Assembly: GCF_000090795.2 (NCBI RefSeq)
Contig: NW_003546475.1
Span: 10,609 to 74,608 of the forward strand
Reading direction: 5' to 3'
Origin: Amphimedon queenslandica
Taxonomy: Eukaryota > Porifera > Demospongiae > Haplosclerida > Niphatidae
Length of the DNA stretch: 64,000 nt
Part shown: positions 46,381 to 57,673 of the stretch, piece after piece
Numbering within the stretch: position 1 is the stretch's first letter
Layout of the letters: the number at the start of each line of letters is the position of its first letter
Made by a program: the position numbers and the translations under genes
The notes under the pieces: model-generated
Seen by the model: only the letters and a program-made list of their open reading frames with translations
Databases searched by the model: none
What the model was told of the DNA's origin: nothing

Positions 46381-47515
46381 AACATTTTGTTTGATTTTCA
46401 CCGTTTATCTCAACAAAAAGAAATTTCATAGTTACTTAATTGCACCTGTAACCTTTTTAAGCAGTCGGAGAAGTCTTTGGACGGTGTTTTTGCCTTTATC
46501 TTGTTGCTAGGAAGTAGGAAAATCATGACTTCTGACTCCCGTGTGCTGATCGCCATTTTATTTTTTCGGCCACTTAGGATTAGGCGGATTATGTTCTAAA
46601 ATTGCTCTATTATGCTATGCTGCAATTCTCAGAAAACAGCTCTATAGAGCTGTTGCACGGATGTAATCAACGGGGTAGGCGGAGCTTCTGTCGGCCATCT
46701 TGAGTGGCAAGAATGTACACGCAACGAATGGAGGAATGGAAAAAAACTGCGATTTTTCATCAATGAGATATCATACTTCGCTGCAGAATATTATAGAGGC
46801 TTCTTTACTCAATATCTTCATTTCCTACCTTGTATTAGCCTGGAATGTCAACTGCAGAATTTATTTAATTTTTTTCTCCATTCCCCCATTCATTCTTGGC
46901 CTTCTTGCCACCCAACATGGCGGACAATTTAGCTCAATTTTAGCCACTCTATTATGCTCTACCAAGCAGCCATTATGCTCCCAATTATTCCGATGAATTT
47001 CATTATAATAACTTAGCCCCACCCAAAAATGTGAGCCAGGAATTCAATTATGAAGTTCTTGAAAGTATTGTGAGCAATAGTAGCTGTTTAACCATAAAAC
47101 AGTTAATTTATTGAGTGCAAGTGCCTATTGATTGCATTTCTCAATGCATTTTTTCAAAATTTTCTTTTATAGCTCTATTATGCTTACATTATGCTTATGC
47201 TTTTGTGCCCTATTATGCTCAAAATTATGCTGGCATAATCAGCCAAGGCCTAGGTCCAGTCACTCTCACTGTCAATGAAATATTGAAATTTAGAATCTGT
47301 TGCATTGCAGGCATGTGCAGATATATAGAGGAGATACGGAATACATACGTGTACAGACAGACATACACGTACACATACAAACCAGCATAGATGCATACAT
47401 ACAAACAAACTCTACACATCTTAGTGGGCTTCGCCCAATTAATAAAAAACTGGGTTAAAATTAAAAAGTTTAACTCAGCAAAAAAGTAAAAAAGGCATTA
47501 CGTGTAGGTGTCACA

Positions 47516-50500
47516 TTATCCAGTTAATTCTTTCTTAAGAACATAAGAACAAGTTTTCTTGTGTTCCTTCCAGTGAGCTTTTTGGCAGTCACGATTGCAA
47601 TAGCACACCCTCTTACAGCCAGAGCACAACCTTATTGAAGCAGTAATAGGGCTATGACAATTGTCACACTGACGAAATTTCTCTCTTGCGGTTTTACGAG
47701 ATTTATCTTTCACATCTTCACCAAGCAACGTAGGATCTACATCTTTTTCTGTAGGACTACAAACACCATTTTCCACCTTCTTCTTGTTTTTCTTCTTCCT
47801 CTTTCTTTTTTTCTTCCCAGAATCCTCACCATCCCCAGCTTCTGCTTCAATGATAGCATCTGTTGTAACCACATCTATAAATAAAATTGTTTAATTGTGG
47901 ACAGACAATATAATACTGTATCAGCAGTTTTTTCGAGGGTTGCAAATTTCGTGAATTTCGAGGATTCCCTCCTGATTCGCAAAAATAAAATCCACAAAAA
48001 TCAATTTAACATGGTACCCACATGGCACACGTGGTAGAATTTGCGAAATTAAAATCTGCAAATTGGAATATTAGCAGATTTCGCGAAATATAATTCCCTC
48101 GAAAAAACCACTTATACGGTAAAATCGATCAAAAATAATAATCATAAACAACACAAAAGGCATGGCTACCCTTACCTGACTTGAGATTTTTTGATAGCTT
48201 ACGTTGTTCTATTAATAATGCAACATAATAATTATTGTCAAATATAAAATCTAAACCATCACAATACCTGTTGTTTTCTTATTTGCAGACTTTCTTATGA
48301 GAAGTGGCTCTTCTATTAATCATAATAATTATATTAATAATTTTAGTAACAACAGTCACTTACCAAGTAATTTAGCTTCATAGTCCGCCTCATCAAGAAG
48401 CTTTGGCAGGTTTATCGTAATCATTATGTGCAAATCTTTTTGCTCTGCTTTCTTTATAGCACCAAAATACTCAACCTCTTCAAACAACTCTGCCCTACGT
48501 GCTAAAACAATACCAATCTTCAAATATTTTTCGAAAACACGACGATAAATATCGGGGACACCTTTCCCAACTAATACACCAAAGAAATTAGCTACAATTT
48601 CAGTCGAGTGAGTCATGTCGTCAATATCAGATGAGCAATATATGAATGGCAGAATCGGTATTGGCTGTTTGTGTATATCAGTTGCAAACATGAGAGGCGA
48701 TATAGAAAAGTTTCCAAAAGGCCTTTTGATGGGAATATCATGTATAAAGTCCTTTTCACCTTCAAAGAGATCAGGGGTCAGCCCATGTGGTAAGTTATCA
48801 CATCTCTTGGGTTTAGAAGGGAACGACACTTCATAATTTTTCAATTCACTGGGTGGTAAATCGGAGCGCTTTGAAATCAAAATAATTTCATCAGAACAAC
48901 TCTTCACAATACGATAGAAAGCAGTTGATGGCATGTTGCGTATTTCCGTTTCGGTTACACTCTGAACAATTTTAGTATCAGGAAGTCTCATTTCTCTTTT
49001 TAGTGTTTCTAAATCAAATCCATGAGTATTGGTAGCAACTAGCAGCTTATCAGTAGGAACGTTCTCAATGGTTTCTACACTAGCATACACTGGAGCATTT
49101 GGATCTTGTGAGCGTGACGGTGGAATAGGTATTGATATTGGTGCATGTATACCAAAAGTAGACCCAGGAAGTGTTGTTGATCTATCTTGGACAACAACAC
49201 AAGATCCATCGCTAGAAATAGAAGGGCCAGCTTCAATAGGCAAATTACCTCCAGTCTTTACAGGAGGAGAAACTTTAATCTGGAAGTTTTCAGAAGACTG
49301 TGATGGCATCGTATGAATCTTCTTGACAACATCTTCCAACTGAAATGGTGTTAAAACAGACTCATCAGTCTCAAGTTCAAACTTCACAACAACCTTACAT
49401 CTACCATCCCAAGTGGAATATCCTAAGGGAATGGGAGGTTTCTTGGGCAAAGGGTAGTGTTTCTGACGTAAAAGAGCACCACGAAACTGCTCTGCCGTCA
49501 CAATACGAGGAGGAATAGGTGTCCCATCTTTCATCTGATGAGAAACAAGGCTCCGATTCCTATACAATTCCTCAATCCTTCTACACTCTTCCTTTACATC
49601 ACTTGGCTCATGGCGGTATTTTGAATCAAGCTCAAGTGGGTCATCAAAATCTTCTAATAGCAGCTCAACTCTGGGCTTCTCAACTAGAACCTCACGTATC
49701 ACGCACGAACCTGACTCCTCTCCATTTTCCTTATCTGGCCCATAACGCTTCAACTCCCTTTCATAAATCACTCGACTATTAGGCAAGCGACCACCTAATT
49801 TATGCTCCACATGATCACTCACAACACCAGAAACTAACTGTTCAACTTTTTTCAACTCGTCGTCCTCTTCACTATGAGCAGGATGCTGGTGCTTCTTCTG
49901 GTGTAAATCAGGATGCGGAACGTGCTTCATGTGTACATCATGAGACGGCCCATCTTTAGATCTATGCACACCACTATCTTCCTCCTGTATCGCTTTTAAC
50001 TCTTCATTTTCTTTCTCAGTTAGAAACTGAAGAGGCTTGCGCTTACCCAGTCTGCGAGTTAAAAAATCTACATAGTGATAAAATCGAGGTAGCTCAAACA
50101 GGACAAAAACGACTGGAATTTTCTTAATACCCACAGGAATATTTAGTGAGAGAAAGCGTTCCTTAAGGTCAGTTGTTTCTATGGAATTATACGTGTGAGG
50201 GTCGTACTGGCTTTTAAAATCTTGGTATTGCTCTGAATGCATCATGGCAATACTAACCCAATGCATGAAGGAAGGTCGTGATGGATTATCGAAAAGAGAC
50301 TCTTTCATAAGCTTTAGTAATCGAATGACTTTTTCTCTGTTTGAGCGAAAACTTGTGGCCATCATATGATACATTTCTTTGTAATCTTCAGACGCATTTG
50401 GTGGAAATTCAGGATTATAATTGCTATCAATAAGAGTTTCATGACGTAGCCTGAGATATTTCTTATACCTAAGCTCAGCATACTCTGATTTACACCATTC

Positions 50501-51004
50501 TTCACAGACCCTCTTAGCTTTCTGCATCATAAAGCTCGCCACTTCAGCATGCTTCTCCTTCTTCTTCTTGACATCTTCAATAGCAGCAACATGAAGTAAC
50601 TCCAGGAGATCATGCAAAACTTCAAAATGATTAATTTTCTTGCAATAATATCGGACCTCACGGCCATGTATACGCAAACGCTCGTCTGACGGTATCGGGA
50701 TGTTTTCATGAGATAAAACTGTCTCTTGCTTCTTGCAACGGACACACTCAACAACTTGCTTCCCAACAATACCTTCTTCAATGACGTAAACCTCAGGCGA
50801 GTTACTCCCATTAGGGACACAACCAGAGCCATATGCCCCACAAAACTGGCAAGTACGGTTGTCACCAAATATCTTCTCCATAAAAAGGTAAGAGAAGTAA
50901 CTTCCATCTTGATCAATGTCCTCAAAGAGAACTCTTTTCATTACATCATTGACTTGTTTCTGGCCATTGATCTTGGTAGCATCATCAGAAGAGACAGCAG
51001 CCAT
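47516..51004 (-). CDS. Large unknown protein with C-terminal MYND zinc finger
   Basis: Four exons, all introns phase 1: 48364-51004 (about 880 codons in one exon), two tiny exons near 48265-48310 and 48180-48213, and the last exon 47516-47874; about 1,030 residues. The N-terminus has CQFCGAYGSGC and CVRCKKQ, a CxxC-CxxC zinc-ribbon-like site (residues about 53-91), then long helical segments (HFEVLHDLLELLHVAAIEDV, REKVIRLLKLMKESLFDNPS) and a less conserved-looking middle with His/Pro-rich and acidic tracts. The C-terminus is a lysine block (KKKRKRKKKNKKK), then a full MYND finger: CDNC, CSGC, CYCNRDCQKAHWKEH and final C. The family of the main part is not recognised. MYND fingers bind proline-rich partners, often in chromatin or signalling. 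Starts 573 bp from mL45, head to head. Confidence 0.8.
47914..48121. mobile_element. MITE in MYND gene intron
   Basis: 208 bp. Left TACTGTATCAGCAGTTTTTT, right AAAAAACCACTTATACGGTA, inverted. The inner halves repeat TTTCGCGAAAT-like words. Related to 14298-14470. Confidence 0.8.
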
Positions 51005-51576
51005 TTTAAATATGGAGAGTGGGGTGGATTTCAGGTTTAACGGGCTATTTCAGTGACTATACCCTATAATTTACATATCATAATGAACTATTCTTATTAC
51101 TCTAAGGTTCAAACTTACTCTTTAACACTGTTTTGGTTTAACTAACGAATAAGACGACTGACACCTCGAAAATCAAATCAAATCAAATCTTCGACATGGA
51201 CGGACATGGAAGACTGAATTGACTGAATGAAGTCAATGAACTGGAAGTGGGTGTGGTCTAAGGTGTAAATGATATTCATCATTCATCAATGAGCTGTGAT
51301 CTGAATCAAATCTGTATTATCAGTACTGGTAGTGGTACAGACCTATTGACAATCATGCCTATTGCTCTTGCCTGATCCAGTAGTCAGATAGATATAGATC
51401 TACCATGATTGTACCGTGACTGATTCAATGATTAAATCTTGACTGATTCCATGATCAAATCTTGACTGTTTGCCCAAGATCCGTGATCCATGTCTAATAT
51501 CAGGCCTGGTTTTTAAGCCTGATAAAAGTTATTTAATTTATATTTGGATTGGCTGTGAATCTCCACGTGTAAGTTT
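51005..51576. other. Divergent spacer between MYND gene and mL45
   Basis: 572 bp with an AATCA-type short tandem tract (ATCAAATCAAATCAAATCTT near 51173) and paired TGATTC/GATCAAATCTTGACTG repeats near 51420-51470. No gene seen. Confidence 0.5.
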
Positions 51577-54500
51577 ATGGTTGGCATTATGGCAGTTTCT
51601 AAGTCTGTCTCAATGCTTCATCTTCGATGTCGAATGCTTTCAAGCAGCTCTGTCACTTTTCAGTTCAGTGATATGAATAGTAAACTGAAATGGGGTGGAC
51701 ATGGTGCAAGTGACCCTTATCGCAAGAAGAGGACAAAGCGGAAGAATGTCCGTGGGAATAGCAAAATGGAAAGGTTACCACTCAAATCAGAAGAGCGGGC
51801 TGTGAGAGACTTACTTTATCCTATTAATTTTCAGAATTTAGGTAATTTCTACCTTTTTTATTTACATTATTTCATTTTTTCATTGTTAGATCAATTTATT
51901 TCTAAATATGTTCCACCTGAAAAATTTGCTCGTTTACCAATTTACACACTCATGGTAAGTTTGTGTCATGTGGTTAATTAATACCATATACCGTAGGTCG
52001 GGATATATTCGCGGCTGCAATTATTCGCAGTCATAAAAAAATTTCAATTAAAAACCATGGAAACCGAGGTGTTTTTTTAATTGAAAACGGCGCGATAGTG
52101 AAGAAAAGCACCTTGCTGCAGTATTCTTGAGCTGTTGTTCTTCTTGTGTCACCAAGCCTTGGGCTCTTTGGAGCTGCTTTACCAGTTCTTTTTAGAACTA
52201 GTGCCTCGCCGTATTTTGGGACTCTCCACCCATTCTAGTTAGTGTTTATTGACTTGGGCGTGGTTTATTATCACCAGCACGCGACCAGCAACAATTTGCA
52301 GCAAAGAGGCTGAAAGAGCTCTGAGGTAGAGGTCCATACAAGAAGTTAACAGATAGAGAAGGACTTGCTATTGGTGAATGGCTCCACTATAGCTGCTAAA
52401 GAACAGATGAATAGCTGAACACTAAACACGTGGTCTTACTTGTCATAGCAACGCTCTAACAGTTTCCATGGTTTTTAATTGAATTTTTTATGACCGCGAA
52501 TAATTGCAGCCACGAATATATCCCGACCTACGGTATCGGGTAATTTTCAATGCATTAATAATTTTGGAAGAAGCAATCCATTGCGAAAATAAATATTATG
52601 AAATTTTAAAATAATTATGTGGATAAAAAGGAATAGAAGATATGTGGTATTGCAGTTATTATGAACATTTGGCTTCATAACTATCCATGGCTTCTAACTC
52701 GAAGGCCATAAAGAGCCTTCTTTGTCAGTTAAAAGTGTTGTTAAGGTTGATTCGGAAGTGGAGAAGTCAGCAAATGCTTAGATTTACTTACCAGGCTAGG
52801 TGGTTGATGGAAATAATAGCAAGTAAAATATTTTGGGAATATAAAAGGCCTCCGAATTTTTCCATCATTGAACTTTATATTTACACCACTTTTCATGAAT
52901 TGAAATATACCCAATATATGGTAGTAATGGGTCCATTAATTGAACGGCTCTTATCACAGAGGGCATTAAAATATTTTTAGTACTAGACGACCACTATCTT
53001 GCCACACTACCCTGGAAATTATACGCACTACAGCTACATGAGAAAGCAAAGCATTATGTGTAAGAGAACAGACATGGATTAAATTTAACATGCTAATGTG
53101 ATGAGAAGGAGGCGTACGTGTACATGTATGTGTGATCATTACATAGTGTGATCCCCTCAAATAATAGTGATGATAATATTTCAGTAAAAATTGTATGCAT
53201 GCCCAACTATAAGCAATGCCCACTTTAGTAAAAGTAACCTCAAAAATTAGTAATACATGTTATTTAGATTTATCATTATGATATCATTAGGGTTTGCGTC
53301 AGCGCTTTGAAGGCATTAAAGAGAGCCTGAAGAATATCCATGGGTTAGTAAATGGTATATTTTACTTGACGATGCTATATTATATTAGATCAGGGTTTTG
53401 CACAAGATTTTGGCTTAGTAGTCATTGCTCAGCTTCTTGACATCAATTTTTTAAGGTTCCCTAAGAAATTTGTCAAAGACCCTGTACTCTCTGTACTAGA
53501 GTACAGGGTATTTTGCTGAAAATTGCTAGGAAGAAAATTTCCATTTTTATGACGTTATTCTGATGCTTTGTCTAGAAACTTTGAAGGGATTCCGACAAAA
53601 GTAGTTTTATGGGTTTTTAAGTTGCTCCAAAATCTGGCCTAAGTTCTAATATATAGAACAGCAACTTAGGCCAAATTAAAAAAAATAATTCTACATTTTT
53701 ATTACATCTTCTGATGCATACTGTACATGTAAATAAACTATATTTGTGTAGTACTAGAAAATTTGAGTAGATTCCGATCAAAGTTCATTTTTTGCAAATT
53801 TTTAAGGTTTCTCCAAAATCAGACCAAAGTCGCTGTACTACATGGTCTTTGGCGGTAATGCTATCAATGAGAGATTTTTCCATTTCGATATTTTTCTAAT
53901 GCATATACATGTGTATGTGTACATGTATGTACTAATGTTGTGTAGAAACTTTGAACTCAAATTTACAAATTTTAAAGTTGCCCCAAAGCAAAAATTCTTT
54001 ACCATGGTCCATTGTGCTTGCCAGTTCATGAAGCATGCTGTTTAGCTCACTTAGCATGTTTTGTGGGAAACCATACTTGGACATTGTCTTGATACTATTT
54101 TCTGGGCATTTTTAAAGATACTGTATAGCGGGAAATTATGGAGGAAGTAAAATTTGTTGAATTGTTAAGTTTGAATTATTGGTGGATTTTAATTTGGCAC
54201 ATGCCATTGAACATGCGTATAATGGCTCAAAATGGCAGATTTTATTTTGGCAAATGGCTATCAAAACACCAAATTTGCCCAATTTAATTCTCTTCAGAAT
54301 TTCCCACTATACAGTATCTTATTTAAAACTGGTCATTGAATGAATTTTAGTTTGTGTCTGTATTGCTTTTAGAATTGCCACGGTGAAGAAAAGATTGAGA
54401 AAGATTGATCCTCTAAAACCTAGTAAATTTGCTCAGTGGGGACAAGAACAATTTATTGCTGTAAATACAGCAATTCAAAAGTACACCATTTTTTGTTTGT

Positions 54501-55008
54501 CTTTGTATTTTTATTTTTGTAATAGCAAAGACAAGGCAACACTAAAGAGCATGACAACTGAAAGTGCTTCAGAGGTGCATAGATCTGCATAATTTTATGT
54601 ATTTAATTTTGCTACTAAATTAGACTCTTAAAAACGAATTCCAAAACAAGGTGTTTAATTGGAAGTTTATTAAAGAGATTGAAAGACCAAGAATCGTATC
54701 TGTACGTGTTGCTCCACTTATAGAAAAAGATAATCTGTTTGGTCAGTTAATTGTAAGGCTACATACACAGCAGGTAAGTAATTGTTTGCAATAATAATGG
54801 TTTATAATTCATCTTCTAGATAATGGCAGTATATGACTTAGCTGGGAGATTAGTTAAGGGTCATCATTCAAGACCCAAAAATGTTATAGACTATGTGGTA
54901 TTTGAGAGATCACTCTCTGCCACTAATGCTCGATGGAGGATTTGTGGGAAAATGCCACCACAGATACGACCTAATAGCGAAACCATAAACAGTAATGTTA
55001 AATTATAA
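51577..55008 (+). CDS. MRPL45: Mitochondrial ribosomal protein mL45 (MRPL45)
   Basis: Exons: 51577-51840 (N-terminal Ser/Arg-rich, targeting-like MAVSKSVSMLHLRCRMLSSS, Met at 51577 or 51589); 51891-51952; about 53291-53343; about 54373-54480 (RLRKIDPLKPSKFAQWGQEQ); about 54525-54570; 54625-54772 (FNWKFIKEIERPRIVSVRVA, NLFGQLIVRLHTQQ); 54822-55008 (IMAVYDLAGRLVKGHHSRPK, VIDYVVFERSLSA, RWRICGKMPPQ). The last two exons follow mL45 closely ([38 protein letters not shown]). mL45 binds near the exit tunnel and anchors the mitoribosome to the inner membrane (Tim44-like fold). AATAAA starts 2 nt after the stop. Two introns carry large repeats. Confidence 0.88.
51988..52536. mobile_element. Element with ~75-bp inverted termini in mL45 intron
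   Basis: 549 bp. Left ATACCGTAGGTCGGGATATA continues through CAATTAAAAACCATGGAAAC; the right end is the inverted copy ending ATATCCCGACCTACGGTAT. Each arm is about 75 bp. The middle is unlike the arms and non-coding. Confidence 0.85.
53390..54060 (-). repeat. ~170-bp monomer repeat family, copy in mL45 intron
   Basis: Reverse-strand orientation: AGTAGATTCCGATCAAAGTT and TTGCTCCAAAATCTGGCC recur, and the block ends at the terminus AAGCATGCTGTTTAGCTCAC near 54051. A MITE follows within 60 bp. Confidence 0.8.
54119..54316. mobile_element. TACCGTAT-type MITE in mL45 intron
   Basis: 198 bp. Left TACTGTATAGCGGGAAATTA, right AGAATTTCCCACTATACAGTA. Same family as 10325-10536 and 42053-42233. Confidence 0.85.
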
Positions 55009-55105
55009 TAATAAAGCACTGTTGTATAAAAAACGTATTATGTTATGGTTCATAGTTTGATCACGTGATATCTTTGAATTTAAAATTAAGGAAAATTTCA
55101 AATTT

Positions 55106-55117
55106 TGCGCATGCGCA
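55106..55117. promoter_or_regulatory. NRF1-type palindrome upstream of GT31 gene 1
   Basis: TGCGCATGCGCA, a perfect NRF1-like palindrome, 16 bp before the ATG at 55134. Its position argues against the farther upstream ATG at 55065 being the start. Confidence 0.6.
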
Positions 55118-55133
55118 CTGTGCCCCATTAATA

Positions 55134-56502
55134 ATGATTGTGAGTGACACACCTCTCGATTATAAAAGAATGAGGGCAAGATGTCGGACTTTAGGGAGGG
55201 ATATCCTCTTGGTTGTCCTTGGATTTGTTTCTTGCCTCGTCTTAATACACAGCTTTTATGCTGTCAAGAATTCTGATTGTGCTCCTCAAAAAGTGGTCAG
55301 GGAGTCTTCACACGAATCTGTAGACGTTTCAAAGGAAAATAAAGAACCTCTAAAAGAAGATTTGTCACCGACTGTGAAAGCAACAATTGGTACCACACAA
55401 GAACCTGTTAGGCTTAGTACTGCTTCTATTTCTAAGAAGGTAAAAAGGCCAAAATATGTAAAAGATGAATTTCATTTACGGGATCCTATATTTGTTGGTG
55501 TTGTAACTGCTGTTGACTTTCTTGACTCGAGAGCTATGGCAGTGAATAATACGTGGGCCAAGAATGCACCAAAAGTTGAATATTTTGCTGCGTTAGAACC
55601 TGGCAAAACTCATTCCTTACCTGTCATTAGTTTGCCTGGAGTTGATGACACTTATCCACCACAAAAGAAAGTTTACCGCATGCTACGCTACATGCATGAC
55701 AATTACATTGATAAATACAATTGGTTCATGAGAGCAGATGATGATGCATATGTCAGGATTCCTAGATTAATTGAATTCTTATCACAGTTTGATCCATCAG
55801 CTGAACTCTATATTGGATCACCTGGTTTTGGAAGAGAGAATGACCTTGAACGGATTAAGCTATTTCAACATGAGCATTATTGTATGGGTGGACCAGGAGT
55901 TATTTTTAGTCGTGGACTGTTAATTAAACTTGTACCACATCTTGAGGAATGTTTAAAGAATGTTGTTGTGTCATGGAATGAAGATCTAGAAGTTGGCAGG
56001 TGCATTAGTCGACGACTTAATATTCAATGCACATGGGCACATGAGGTTTGTTTCTTTTAGTGCATTTATCGATAATGTATTGATTGATTGAAAATGGAAT
56101 GTATTATATTGGCATATTTTAAGGTTACAAATAAGTAAAATAATAATAGAGAGCTATACACTGATGAATTTTCAGTTATTATTAATATTACCTTTTTAAA
56201 ATTTTAGACAAAATATTTTTATTCACATTTTGAAAATTAATTTTATTCTCTTTTAGATGAGAAATCTTTTTTATATGGATTATACAAAAGGTGCTGTGTT
56301 TAAGAATCCTGCTATCTATAGGGACAAGACGTTTGCTTCACTTCTCACTATACATCCATTTAAATCTACTGACATGATGTATCGTATACATCAGTTCTTT
56401 TTAGAGTTGGAACTTAAGAAACTTGACAAAGAAAGGAAACAAATTTCTAAAGATTTAGAGAATGTTCAAAGAGTAACGGAGCGAAAAAAAGCATTTCCAT
56501 AA
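55134..56502 (+). CDS. Chondroitin-synthase-like GT31 glycosyltransferase, gene 1
   Basis: Two exons, 55134-56045 and 56257-56502. Type II membrane protein: short basic N-terminus, membrane anchor DILLVVLGFVSCLVLIHSFY, Ser/Glu-rich stem, then a beta-1,3-glycosyltransferase (Fringe/CHSY N-terminal) domain: FVGVVTAVDFLDSRAMAVNN TWA, GVDDTYPPQKKVYRML, NWFMRADDDAYVRIPRL with the metal-binding DDD, HYCMGGPGVIFSRGLL, and EDLEVGRCISRRL. The second exon matches the CHSY LFYENY...LHPNK region and ends in a coiled coil (LELELKKLDKERKQISKDLE). This equals only the N-terminal half of vertebrate chondroitin synthase; the beta-1,4-GalNAc-transferase half is absent. Golgi lumenal action is expected. Substrate in a sponge is unknown. 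It has a tandem paralogue 72 bp downstream. Confidence 0.88.
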
Positions 56503-56574
56503 CAATTTCATTACCTTTATACATTTTTATCTCTGTTCTTTATTAGATTTATTATTTAAACGATCATAGTTATT

Positions 56575-57601
56575 ATGATGAATACTGTTATTCAAAAACC
56601 ACCCCTTTTCAGAGTTAGTATGCAAGGGCTCTTTTTAGTTCGTAACCATCCCTTCATGCTTTTCACTGGTATTTTGCTTGGATTACTGTCAAGTTTCTTA
56701 TTTATAAGGCAATCAGCAATAGTTATTGCACCTACTTCTATTGTGGTACAAAGTTCAGTGGATACAAGAACTTATTTGACAGAGGAAATCAGCTTCCATG
56801 AGACTCTTTATGTTGCTGTTATTGCATCATCAAGTTCCTTGACAAATGCTCTTTCTGTGTCTGAGACATGGGGACAAAGTGCTAATTTTATTGATTACTA
56901 TGTGAATGATAGCAATTACCTGCAGTCTACAAACCTATCAGTAGTTCGTCTCCCCAGTAATGACAAACCACTGCTTTTTGAACTATTATTTTACCTTCAT
57001 CAGGAATACAATGACAATTTTAACTGGTTTCTTATTGCTAATGATAAAATGTATGTCCGTGTTAAGGAACTTGCCAATTTCTTAAATAAACTGGATCCTA
57101 CATCAGATATTTATTTCGGAGCACCCAGTCAACTTCCTTGGTATAAGCAAAATTATTTGTTTCAAAATCAAGAAATATTTTGTAAAGGAAACACAGGTAT
57201 CATATTAAGCCGAGAGATGCTAAGTAAACTAGCACCTTACATTGAACACTGTTTAGAAAAAGCCCAGCCTGATGAATCATTTGATATTTTACTTGGCCAA
57301 TGTATCAGACATAACACTGGTATTCATTGTAACTCAGTACAAGAGGTAAATATTAATTTTTATGGCTAATCTTTATTGTAGTTTTTATTAGATAACTCAA
57401 TATTTTTATGATGACAACAGTAAAGGAGAAATACTTAAAAACAGCGATGAGACCTTGGAGAAAATAATAACAGCTTACCCTTTTGAAAAAAGGGAATTAA
57501 TGTATCGTATGCACCGGCGTTACTTAAAGATAGATTTGAAGAAAATTAAGACAGAAAAATCATTACTAACGAAGCAATACAAATCTTTTTTAAAATATTA
57601 G
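56575..57601 (+). CDS. Chondroitin-synthase-like GT31 paralogue, gene 2 (probable pseudoenzyme)
   Basis: Exons 56575-57345 and 57392-57601, with the intron at the same place and phase as in gene 1. Anchor HPFMLFTGILLGLLSSFLFI; domain ETLYVAVIASSSSLTNALSV SETWG, LLFELLFYLHQEYNDNFNWF, then LIANDKMYVRVKELANFL where gene 1 has MRADDDAYVRIPRLIEFL. The acidic triplet is reduced to NDK. FCKGNTGIILSREMLSKL keeps only part of the CMGGPGVI motif. The second exon ends LMYRMHRRYLKIDLKKIKTE, like gene 1. The frame is intact, so it is not a pseudogene, but metal-dependent catalysis looks lost. A partner or chaperone role for gene 1, as for CHPF with CHSY1, is inference. Confidence 0.85.
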
Positions 57602-57673
57602 AAAAAAATTTCATTGTAAGATTAAAATTAATTATTGTTAATTTTATAGAAGAATAGACCAAGCCTTTCTAAA

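Larger units (their letters stand above)
46005..47515. other. Spacer between PSMD3 start and MYND gene end
   Basis: Holds a MITE (46181-46380) and an AT-rich repeat region (about 46600-47260) with many TATTATGCT words, ending TTATGCTGGCATAATCAGCC. No gene recognised; the frames seen lack motifs. Confidence 0.55.

Noticed and set aside
46700-46996. 98-codon frame between PSMD3 and the MYND gene
   Set aside because: Lies in the TATTATGCT repeat region and lacks motifs.
50527-50925. 132-codon frame inside the MYND gene
   Set aside because: A shadow of the long first exon in another frame.
52687-52980. 97-codon frame in the mL45 intron
   Set aside because: Hydrophobic/basic mix with no recognised domain; lies in repeat-rich intron. 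A real nested gene cannot be excluded but there is no support.
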